A stretch of DNA of 64,000 nucleotides. It comes from Paracamarosporium sp. OC-R06-R3. Taxonomy: Eukaryota > Ascomycota > Dothideomycetes > Pleosporales > Didymosphaeriaceae. The position numbers were made by a program, and so were the translations under genes. Below, one piece after another: positions 45,604 to 55,700 of this stretch. How positions within the stretch are numbered: position 1 is the stretch's first letter; the number at the start of each line of letters is the position of its first letter. The stretch spans positions 62,001 to 126,000 of the forward strand of contig JACVRA010000406.1 in NCBI GenBank assembly GCA_019828545.1. Direction: 5' to 3'. A model generated the notes under the pieces. That model was not told the DNA's origin. It searched no databases and saw nothing but the letters and a program-made list of their open reading frames with translations.

Positions 45604-45647
45604 CTAACCTTCTCTTTTGAGCTTCGCAAAGTGCTATCATTTGAGAT
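45604..45647 (-). repeat. Right terminal inverted repeat of the MITE-like element
   Basis: 44 bases, inverted partner of 45435-45478. Confidence 0.85.
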
Positions 45648-45730
45648 TATACGGTATGGCAGAAAAAGATTATCTATAGAAAGGTCCGCGCTACTCTAAA
45701 GATATAGTAGCGATCGAAGTGCAATAGAGC

Positions 45731-48700
45731 TCAACCTTGCGTTGAGGAAGGACTCGCCGCCCTAGCATACACCTTTCCTTCTAATTCTCTAAGCGCCTTC
45801 CTCAACTGTCTGATTTCCTCGTCTTGGACCCGGTCATTTGCTTCGTTTTCTTGCATCTGTCTCGCCGCCTTCTGATGGTTTCCAAAGAGCTCTTCCAACC
45901 TGTCTGACAAATGCCAGACTTGCGGGGAATATGCGAGCAAACTCACACCCAACGCTACTGATGCGAGAAACATATAGCGCCACCAAACTGCTACAGGGCC
46001 CTTTGGTCGATGGTATGATAGTAATATACGATGGGAGCCTAGGACGCGGAGCTTAGTCAACCGCCACAGGCGATGGAGTCTCCGCTGTAGACGGAGCAAG
46101 CCATGCTGTTCGCTTTGTTCTCGAGCTTCTTTCCAGACCTTCCCAATCTTGTCTGCTCTGGTGTTCTCTCCGTCTGGAAATTTGCGCAACCCAACATCCG
46201 CAGCTACGAAATGTCGTTCAGCTTCTTCGTACCGGCCCTGGTGCGCTAGACACTGCGCCAGATCAACCAAGCTCTTGAGCGTGTCAATGTGGTCCAGACT
46301 CCATAGCTGCTCGCGCCGGCTCAGCACCTCGCGGAGTAGAGGCTCGGCTTGTTCGGGCTCGCCTTGGAGACTGATGGCCCGCGCTAGGGTGCGCTTTGCG
46401 TCCAGTTTGTGCACTTCTGACAGGCCGTCGCCTGCGCCTTGCATCGTGCGCTCTAGCACTTTTCTTGCGTCTATTTCGGCTTGTGCCCAGTTTCCGGCGT
46501 CTAGCATGATTCTGGCTTTTTCTTCGTGGAGCGCCAGTGAGTATACTAAGCCGGAGCGGCGTTGACGCAGATCAAGGAGCTCGGAATTTACTCGTCGGAG
46601 GGCTTCTTCTCGTTGGCCCAGTTCGGAGAGTAGTCGATAACACATCGTTCGCGTTTGAACTAGTTGCTTGTCGTTGTCGCTGAGGAATTGTGATTGGATA
46701 TCCTTGGCAGCGGAAAAGTGTTGCAGGGCGGCTGCGTGGTCGCCTTTGATGTACTCAAAGTAGGCAATGTTGTAAAGTATCTTGCCGCGCTGTAGCCTTT
46801 GGCGTTGGTTTTCAGGACCAGCGTCTAGAGAGAGTGTGGCTTCAGCGTGGGGTAGTAAAGCTTGACACTTCTCCCAGTGTTCGAAGCCGGCGGAGATGTC
46901 TGGAAAAGCCTCGGCGATGAGAGATTGAGCTTCTCGTACTCTCTGATGCATTTCATGGTCGGCCATCAGCCAAGATCTCGTGGAGTGCTGGACCAGTCTA
47001 TGCATGTCGAACTTCTCGCCATCAAGGATGATCAAGTCGAAGCGAAGTAATGGTAAGATGTCTTTCTCGAACAACGACTTGTCAGCTTCGTATCGAGGGA
47101 TGTAATCGGTGAATAGAAAGTCCGGAATGTCATCGAAGTGGAGCAGGCTCATCAAGGACAGGAGCTTGAGCGAATCACGAGAATGTTTGCGAATGGCATC
47201 GAAGGACAACTGCCAGGTCGTTGACACGGCTTGATGCACGACAGTGTCTAGTCGTTGACTCTTTAGAGCCTTGCGATACATCTTCAAATAATTTGTGATC
47301 GACATCCTTGGCATGCCGTTCGATATGAACGCGGCAGCTACCGTGATAGCAAGTGCATGATTATCCAGACACCTGACTAGCTCCACTGCGTCCTCTTCAG
47401 ACGAGGTGGTATCTCCAGAGCGTTCTCGAAGAAGCTGGATCGAAACTGCTTCGTCGAGAGCTAACACGTGAATAGTAGAAGAGGCGCTGCCTGTGAGATC
47501 CTCACCCACACTTCGGTCGCGCGAAGTGATCAAGATAGAACCATGTGAGCCTTGAGGCAAATAGCTTGATAGGAGACGAAGGTCGCCAGTCGAGTCTTCC
47601 TGTCGGGCATAGTCCTCTGACAACAACGTCCGGTCGTCCGCATTGTCTAAGATCATGAGCCAAGGTCCTGAATGGTCCTCTGAGAGGAAGTCGCAAACGA
47701 GCCTCATTATGTCCACTTGCGGCGCGTCTCGTCCCTCGATTTGTAAGATATCGGCAATTTCGCGGTAGCTCTGGCTGAATCGCGCTGCCGTTGAGCTATG
47801 CACCCAGAAGATCCACGTAGCCGGGTCTCTCTCGTGGATCTGTTGTGCGTACTTGATGGCAATGGCCGATTTCCTGATTCGAATTAGCGCGAATATATCA
47901 ATCCACGAGTGATTCGGATATCACCCTATGCCTCCTAAGCCCGTGAGAGCAGCTCGTCGATGATAGCTCAGGGAGTTGAGTTTCTCTCCAAGGCGTTCCA
48001 AAATCTCGACTCTGCCGTGCAGATTAACAGATCTCGTAAATGGCACGGTAGTCCTTTTCTCGGACTCATTTGATGTTGTTGCTGCCGCTAATATTGCTCA
48101 GCCGCTGACACTTTATTGGAGGACATATATCATACCGTAGCGACCTCCCACGATTTTTGGCGCATCTTTGACAAACTCTCGCAACATCTTCAGCACTGTA
48201 GAGTACGTATTGTTGGATCGCGAATTGAACTTGACCATGTTGGTGTGATTGGCGTTCACCGGAATCTTCCGTTCTCTGTATCCAGGAAACTGGAGGATTG
48301 CCGATGGCTCACTCACTTGCAGAACCCGGCGACCTATTCTCTGCCAGCTGCCATCCTCAAGCTTCTAATAATCAGATACGAAGACTATGAAAGGGGGTAT
48401 TAGCTGACCTGAGATGGAGCAGCAGTTGGCTCAGTCTCGTAAAAACTTCCCACTTTACGATCCCTAACAAGATTGGTGAAAATCTGAAGCTGGTATTTCA
48501 ATTCACCCGAATCTGGTGCGGTCTCCATCAAAGCAGGGACTCTGTTTGGATAAGACTGTTCCACCATCTTAAGAACGTCGTCCTTCGGTGAGCCTCTGTG
48601 GGGTGTACCAAAGAAGATCATGCCATAAGTGGACTTGTAAATTGACTTCTCGCGCTCTTCTTCAGAGCTATGGGCCATGACCAAGCAATGGGATAAGAGA

Positions 48701-49574
48701 ACGCCGCCATAACTATGACAGATGAAAATCAAAGGTCGCTGTTGGAGCTTCGCCAGGATACGATTAGTTTGCTTACTACAAAACTACAAAGTAAGATTTA
48801 TGCACTTACAACTGGCGTACTACGGACCCGCTCAATTTCCGAAAGAAATGTCCGACCGTACTCTTTGAGTTGACTCATATTGGTGGCAAGAAGTTTGGAG
48901 TGGTATCCATAAATCATGGTACGGCAATTCGGAAGGTCCTGCGCCAGGAAGTCTCGCAACCACATTGCGCTGCTGCTACCTTCCCTGCTCATCCATGATC
49001 CGTACGCATGCCCGTCCATCCCAGTGATGGCCACGATACTGCCACATTGTTACATGGAGACGCCATATCGAGGGTGACATGCTTACTCTGCGTGCACAGG
49101 ACGATCGTCAGGTGTTGCGTACAGTTGAGTGAAACCATAGAAGTGTCGGTCGAATACGATATGCCTAGGGATGCCATCGCTGCTTCTTGTTACTATGACT
49201 TTCTCGCCCAAGGGGTTGTCAATGATATCCTGAAGAAATTCCGGTTGCTGATGTTTGGCATATTTTATGATGGCAATCGAGGAGTCGGTCCTAGTACTAT
49301 CGCAAGTAGGCAGAACGGTAATCTCGGGCTGAACATCGTCTTCGCCAGTCCTTGACTGCTGCTTGATGATATTCCAGATCGCATCCCTCGTAATTCCACG
49401 TTCGAAGCCGGATACTCTGTAGAAAACATTTTTTGATTGCGCTTGGGTCGACTTGTAGCGGACCAGGCTGACTACACTTGACCTGACACTGGATGCGCCA
49501 TATCGAAGTATCGACCGCAGGACACGTGCGTTAGAGAAGCGACGCATTATTGGTAGGCACGCAAGCGCCTTCAT
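45731..49574 (-). CDS. NLR-like protein: hydrolase-like domain, NB-ARC, TPR, C-terminal membrane span
   Basis: Six exons fit in phase: 49574-49087, 49038-48810, 48738-48409, 48364-48136, 48087-47925 and 47873-45731, giving 1193 residues. In order: an N-terminal module ending FDRHFYGFTQLYAT; an alpha/beta-hydrolase domain (DIVAITGMDGHAYGSW, WLRDFLAQDLPNCRTMIYGY, FICHSYGG with S248, GMIFFGTPHRGS), the SesB/DUF676-like type used as an NLR effector domain; NB-ARC with P-loop GLGGIGKS (475-482), Walker B WLMILDNADD (from 551), ITSRDR, and FDMHRLVQHSTRSW; then TPR-like helices (LGQREEALRRVNSELLDLRQ, QGRYEEAERHF). A hydrophobic span (about 1110-1130) and a charged coiled coil close it. Such proteins sense non-self and drive cell death; the trigger is unknown. 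The third exon's acceptor (CAACAG|CGACC) was chosen because nearer TAG sites break phase or leave too short an intron. Confidence 0.87.
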
Positions 49575-49960
49575 TGCAGAGAAACACCAACCATGTCTGT
49601 CATCATCTACAATACGTGGGGTGTCGAGGCAGCCTATTTATGCTGCGCAGTGGCCTTCTCGCTTCCGGAGTTGGCTTACAATACGCGTGGTGCTGATGAT
49701 GCATGTTGTTCGCCTACAGCTGCCCAGGTGGGTAGGGATGCGTTGTTCAGCCTTCCAACGCCAGCCTTGTCCTTAGGCTTGTCCAGGCCGCAAATATATA
49801 CTGGCAGCTGAGGCGGAGCTGAATATCTGCTGCAGGTCCAGCCTTGTACCGACAGCCTGCAACTCGATATCCCACATTCAGCAGCACATTATTCTGAAAA
49901 TGTTAGCGTTTATCTCACTATAAACCCTCTGCAAGGCTAGATATCTATCCTTCTTCATCA
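49575..49960. other. Divergent promoter region
   Basis: 386 bases between the starts of the NLR-like gene and the membrane-protein gene. No supported gene inside. Confidence 0.5.
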
Positions 49961-50947
49961 ATGGCGGAACCGTGCATCACGCTTAAGCCGCCATTTGAAT
50001 CTACTTCAAAACTGAATTCACTTTGGTTCGTTCCGCCTGCATCGATAGCCTACAAAGGGGGTCTAGTACGACCGAAAGATGGCCAGAATGAAATGGCAAC
50101 ATATCTCCAATTCGATCTGAACCCAGTTCGCCTCGACAAAATCTACAGGCATCTTCATTATGCTGGCGCCCCGCGCTATGCACGCCCACTCCATCGGCAG
50201 AGGTTGTTGGGACGAGAACTCACCATAACCGAAGATATCAGCGAGCATCTGGTTTGGGATCAGTCCAAAAGTATGAGATTGTTCCTCAAGCCGCTAAGAG
50301 CTTATCTGTTCAACGAAACCTTTTGGCGAGAGCATTTGTGTTCCGATATCGACTTGCATAAATCAGCATGCGGGCTTCTGCTCTCCTACGTCTGGCTCGT
50401 AAGCTGGGAAACAGACTTTCACATAGCAAAAGAGATGAAGCTTATTCCCAAAGACCTTGACTGGGAGTCATGGACAGCATTCGTACACAGCTTCACCAGA
50501 GTCATCAACACCAAAACTCTGCACCAAGTCCGTAGACGCTATCAGTATGGAGAACTACGACTTTCACGACTAAATCGTATCTACCGCTATACTCCTACCA
50601 CATTCTCACTATACAACTTGTTCCGTGGCTTCATGACAACATCATCCTGGTATCAGGATGTCTTCCGCGAAAACTTTGGCTGGATCCTGGCACTGTTCGC
50701 AATCCTGTCGGTCACGCTATCAGGCATGCAAGTCGGCCTCATGACAAACCAGTTAAGTCAGAACAGTGCATTCCATACGGCTTCCTATGGTTTCGCTGTG
50801 TTTTCGCTAGTTGCGCTAGTTGCGTGCATCGGGGCAATTTTGTGCTCATGGGCTATACTGCTGGTATATTTCTATTTTGCTGCAAAGCTGTACCACCACA
50901 AAGTGCAGTCTGGACGGAGAGCTGCTTTGGAACCTGTGAACGTGTGA
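49961..50947 (+). CDS. Uncharacterised fungal membrane protein (DUF6601-like)
   Basis: Single exon of 328 residues. The conserved order RPLHRQRLLGRELTITEDIS, then FLKPLRAYLFNETFW, GLLLSYVWLVSWETDFHIAK and YGELRLSRLNRIYRYTP is that of a large fungal family of unknown role; I recall the name DUF6601, from memory. Two hydrophobic regions near the C-terminus (GWILALFAILSVTLSGMQVG and GFAVFSLVALVACIGAILCS followed by WAILLVYFYFA) are membrane spans. Members often occur near NLR-like or HET genes, as here. Confidence 0.78.
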   Translation: MAEPCITLKPPFESTSKLNSLWFVPPASIAYKGGLVRPKDGQNEMATYLQFDLNPVRLDKIYRHLHYAGAPRYARPLHRQRLLGRELTITEDISEHLVWDQSKSMRLFLKPLRAYLFNETFWREHLCSDIDLHKSACGLLLSYVWLVSWETDFHIAKEMKLIPKDLDWESWTAFVHSFTRVINTKTLHQVRRRYQYGELRLSRLNRIYRYTPTTFSLYNLFRGFMTTSSWYQDVFRENFGWILALFAILSVTLSGMQVGLMTNQLSQNSAFHTASYGFAVFSLVALVACIGAILCSWAILLVYFYFAAKLYHHKVQSGRRAALEPVNV

Positions 50948-51212
50948 GAAAAGAGTGGCATGGGACACTGCGTCATAAAGCATGAGGCGGTGTCCTCATA
51001 AGACTGCTTTAAGTTGTTCACTTGATCCCGCGTAGGTAGTTGAGAGGCTTGCGATATTCTGTTGGATATGTCTTGAGTATCTTGTTTGTGGATACATAGA
51101 AGAATGGTAAGACGCAGTCCAATGTACCAAATTGTGGTTTAAATTGCCACCATGAATTGCATATACAGGCGTTCAAGATGTCCTCGTGAAGCCGCTAGGT
51201 GTCATTCTGATC

Positions 51213-51638
51213 TTATCCATCGTTATCGTTGTTAGTCTCAGGTATCCGCGTCACCACCGATGTTTGCTCGTGACGTCCATTTTTGTCCAACGTCGCAATG
51301 TTGTACTTGCCATCATTCCACAGATCTTTGACAGTAAGGTCTCTGGTACATCTTAGCGATTCGATCTCGCTGATACATTTCAATGTTGACTTAAGCAATT
51401 TTTCGAATCCAGGCTCACTACAAATTTCGTTGAAAGCGCGTTGCATAGGAATACTACTAGCTAAGACCATTGCGTCCTTATCAATTGGCAGCATATCAGA
51501 GTTGTGAAGAGGTTGTATAAAGTCGGTCCGTGTCATTGCGAGCCGAGCATAGCTGATCAGAATTCTAGGTAGTATATGACCATCTACAGCGTTATATATC
51601 TCTTCCACCTCAATCAATATCTTGCGAAGTAATTTAGC
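51213..51638 (-). pseudogene. 5'-truncated gene relic, unknown
   Basis: An open frame of about 140 codons with protein-like composition (EEIYNAVDGHILPRILISYA, FNEICSEPGFEKLLKSTLKC, ending PETNNDNDG) has no ATG near its start; the frame is closed by a TAA at 51639-51641. It lies next to copy B of the dispersed repeat, so a rearrangement may have removed its 5' part. It could instead be the last exon of a gene whose upstream exons I cannot see. No domain is recognised. Confidence 0.4.
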
Positions 51639-51641
51639 TTA

Positions 51642-52715
51642 TACTATCGCTGCAGCCTGGAGGTGGATGTTAGCACTTGAACCAAACAGCTCCACAACAC
51701 AATGCGTCACACACCCACCGTGTACTTTTAGTGGGAGATACTATCTACCCACCCAGCCGCACACCCCCAAACCACCTATAGCTCAGGGCAGCGACACAGA
51801 GTGTCTAGTGATCCTATCCTACGATGTAACATGTTATTGTTCGCGGCTATAGGGCTGACGTCTCGCGAGGCTGATGTCGGGCTTCTATGATCCTATGTGC
51901 GCGCACGCTGAACAGTGCTTCGAGCACGCACCTACCTGTCTGAGGATCTGAAATGCACTCGGCCGGCAAGGCCGAACGGTGCGCGATTAATTTTGGCGTA
52001 ACTTGACTTGAATTGATTTTGGGCGGAGAGGAAAGGAGGGTTTGGGGTGTGGTTGCTGTGTCCCTTGCGTGCAGGTGATAGGGTGCTAGAGTCTCGTAGG
52101 GATTTATCGCACATTGTCGGTTGTTATGATAGAGTTGTAGGGCTGTTTTATCAGAGTGATTGTAGTTATGTGTCTATCTATATATTCGTGAGAATGAGTT
52201 TGTGTTGTTCGGAGTGGTTGTGTCACTCACTGTGGTTGTATGTTGTGGTAAGGTATGTCCGATATTCGATGTGGTGGGTTGCAGGTCAATGTTCGTAAAC
52301 GTCATTTTATGACATTAGGAATGAAGAGCTCCTTCTATTTCTACGGTAATAGAATTCGTACTCTGTTAAAGCAACGGGTGTCATATTGTTGATGCCGAAA
52401 AAGCCTCAATGTATTGCGAAGATATGGAGAGCTTTCTATCAGGAATATCTTCAAACGATATGTGAATGTGGATATAATCCTGGTAGTTGCGGTGGTGGTG
52501 TTGAAATACATGCATGTTGTTGGTTGTGATTGTGGAACTCGAGTGTCAGTGGAATCTGCAGCTATGAACGCTGTGTACATTTACGATTACACATTGAATG
52601 CGCTGTAATGCGATGCGTATGCTAATTCTAAGCAACGTGGAGTATCTTGCTGTTTACTAATGAACGAAGTGGGAACTTGCCTACCTCAACTGACGGATTG
52701 TTTCCAGTCACGTGG
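51642..52715. other. Gene-free region with a dispersed repeat copy
   Basis: Contains repeat copy B and, to its right, GT-rich sequence with only short frames. No gene is supported. Confidence 0.5.
51731..52010 (+). repeat. Dispersed repeat, copy B
   Basis: Second copy of the repeat at 45050-45385, in the same orientation. The 83-base core at 51851-51933 is identical to copy A. To its left most differences are C in A and T in B (for example TAGCGATCCCG versus TAGTGATCCTA). To its right there are gaps and insertions. Confidence 0.85.
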
Positions 52716-55700
52716 TCAATCATCCGATGAGTCGCTGCTATCTGACCCCTCGGATGAATAAGCCGAGAGGTTACTGAAAACCAATCCGTCCAGTGGATTA
52801 TGGACGGCACGAATTCGACGTAACAGATCCTGCTTTCTTTCCTTCTGCCGATTCTTTAGGTCTTCCTCGCCCCCATCTGAAACGTCCCCCTCAGCGTCAC
52901 TGAAACTTTCATATTCTTCTTCTCCTACTTCTTCGTCCGTTGAATCACTCTCTGAAGTGCTTGAATCTTGGCCTTGCAACTCTTTTTTCACCTCGCCTTT
53001 AAGGTCGTATGGCAGGTCGTGTTTGGAGATGTATTCGACAGTTGCTTTGTACCCATCAAGAATACTTGGATTCCGAATGCTCGCATAGGGACCCAAGATT
53101 CTGAATGCGAGGTATTTGGCACCATAATGTTTCAAATTTGACCAAGTCTTAGCAACAAAGTCGATCTTCAAAGCAAGTATGATGAAGGGAATTGACACTG
53201 CAAAGGATGCGCCGACCATACTAGAGTCAGAAATAGCTAGGCTAAAGATCTTGAAACTTACAGAGAATACCAGAGATCCAGGAAAGCTTGAAATTATTCT
53301 CTCCTTCTTCCTTGGGGAACACTGAGATTCCAAGCGCGAAGAATGATGCCAGGAAGGACAGGGGTAACTAAGTAGGAATTAGCTGCAATTGACCAAAGCT
53401 GCGGACAAAAGCCTGGTCCATACGAAGATAATTGTAACAATTGTGAAGACTAGTATCGTCTGGATTTGTCAGCTCTTGTGCTTCAAGTATTAGTTCGAAC
53501 TTGGTAATTCATACCCCGCCTTGCTTCGCGGTTTCTTCTGCTCCTTCGCGGGCAAATCTAGCCTCCCATTGATTCGCTTGCTTTTGCTTCAGATCAAGAA
53601 GACGGTTGAGCTAGGACTTGTTATTGGTTTTAATTCACCTTGTGAAGCTCTAAATACCTACCTCATATTCAACTTCTTTGGCGTGGGATTCCATTACATC
53701 AAATCGTCGCCAATTGTCCCGAACCAAGGTACTAACGTTACCGAATATGCTCCCATCTCCCTCCTTCGCTTGATCAATCTTGATCGCGCATATTCTGCGT
53801 ATCATCTCTTCGAGACTGTGAGTGCCCTGTTCTTGGCTGGTGTCAGTCGATTCAATCTTGTGTATGATATCTTCTAGACTATGAATGACCTCATCCTGTT
53901 GCTGCAACACAGATTTGATCATTTTAATTTCATCCAAGATGTCTTTGACCTCCTTCAAAAGTTTGGACTCTTGGCGTATATCTAGTAATTTCTTCAGCAG
54001 GACGCTTCGGTCTCGTAGATAGTATCTATGGCGATCATGTAAGCCGTGTAAGATCTTTGCTCTTTCTCGAAAAAGTCTGAAAAGACGGCTTTCATGCTCT
54101 TCCTGTAAAATGTTAGCGTAGCAAGCAGGGTCGAAAGGTATACTGCACTATTTTCCCTATGGCACTTTCAAAAGCTTGAAGGAAGTTGACAGATTCGACA
54201 TTCTCGTGAGGATCGAATGAGTTGCAGCATACAAACAGGATCCGGGCTACAAAATCTCTTGTAGTTCTGATAGGGCCTCGGCTCTGGTCCATAAGAACTG
54301 TTCGTTCGATGTTGTCTCTTGGATTGTTCCCTTTTGTGTAAACTGCTCCTTTGCGTGAGGGAAAACTGGTGATCACGGTGTCAGGGTTGTCTCCAGAACC
54401 CTTGAGTACCCAAAGCCACAATTGATCAACCATAATGATGTTGTGATCTTCATTTTCTGGCCGCGTTTCCTTTGCCCAACGACTGACGACCTGGGTTTTG
54501 TCTCTGTAAGTGGTGTCCTTAAGCATGTGATAATACGACTGATCGAGTGTACTGTGAATACGTCAGTTCTATTTACCACTGATCGTAGGTGGCCGAGGTG
54601 AAACGAATCATGCTAACGTACCGACGAATATGAAACGATAAGTGCCCCTCTTTACCCCTTTTCATGCCACTCCCATGGCCTTCATTTCGCCCATTCAGAT
54701 AGCCTCTTATGGTTAGACACTCAGTATCTGACTGTTCCCCTCTCGAATCCCTTCTATCGATCTCTCCGTGGTTGTTTGTACCCGCCCAATCGTCGCTCAC
54801 GACCTCTTCCTCTTGTCCGTCCATATCTTGATTTTTAGTCTCATCTCTTCTGTTATTCAAGATAATTTCGATCTGCTCCATGATACTCCGCACTTCATCG
54901 ATTTTGTCACGTAGTCCATATGTGCTTATATTGCTTTTCTTACTGATCTCATGGATGAAATCAGCCACCTTTTTCTGGTGACTAAACCTCTCATAGCTGA
55001 TGTACGGCATCTAAGCGCTTAGCATCCGGCTGCTGATCATACTTGCTTTGAGTACTTACAAAAATGACCCAGTCTTTTACATCATCACTTCTAGATCCTT
55101 TTTCGATCTTTTCTAGTCGTGATGCCTCAGCATTCATGTTTCGCTAATCCACACGGCTACGTCAGTGGAAAAAGCTCCCAAGCTTCCATCGCTAGAATAC
55201 ATACCCCGTGATGGAATTTCCCGCGTCGAGGTTCTGATGGCCAGGGCCATACCTTGGCTTCAAGCTTGGCAAATAAATCCTATTCAGTTAATACTTGCGT
55301 GGGAGGGAAAGTTGACTTTGTCCTTACATGGACCCAATACATCTGCACAATCATGTCAGTCATTCTCCGTAATTTCAAATCGAATGAATGATTTACGTTG
55401 TTTGTTGGTATGTGGTACCAACTGCATAATACCTTGCTGGAGGAAGGAATTGACGATTTGTCGAAAAAATCCTTGAGTGATGTATTGTTATCGTATATGA
55501 TGCCATGAATAGTGCTTGGTTTGTAGCGGTTTTTGTCAAACCCACCATTCACCGGCTTGAATACCTCCCAGACGTTGATTCCTGTCTTCTTGCATGCATT
55601 TTTAGCATCGACACTGCGTGGATTACCTTTGAGGAGTTGTCTCTTAGGAAGTTCCACGAAAAGAGGTGGATTCCTCATCAGCTCTTTAATCCCAGGAGGT

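Larger units (their letters stand above)
45435..45647. mobile_element. MITE-like inverted-repeat element, 213 bp
   Basis: The first 44 bases (45435-45478) are the reverse complement of the last 44 (45604-45647) with two mismatches. The outer end reads ATCTCAAAT and the inner part GCACTTTGCGAAGCTCAAAA. The 125-base centre has no coding frame. Size and structure fit a non-autonomous DNA transposon. I could not define a target-site duplication with certainty. Confidence 0.8.
44007..45730. other. Gene-free region carrying repeats
   Basis: This 1.7-kb stretch has no supported gene. It contains a GC-rich left part, a CCTA/CCAC microsatellite near 45055-45080, the first copy of a dispersed repeat and a MITE-like element, listed separately. 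Confidence 0.6.

Noticed and set aside
48739..48809. Nearer acceptor sites (CTTTGTAG, TTTTGTAG) for the second intron of the NLR-like gene
   Set aside because: One leaves an intron of 26 bases and the other creates an immediate stop; CAACAG|CGACC keeps phase and gives the expected RPLIFICHSYGG.
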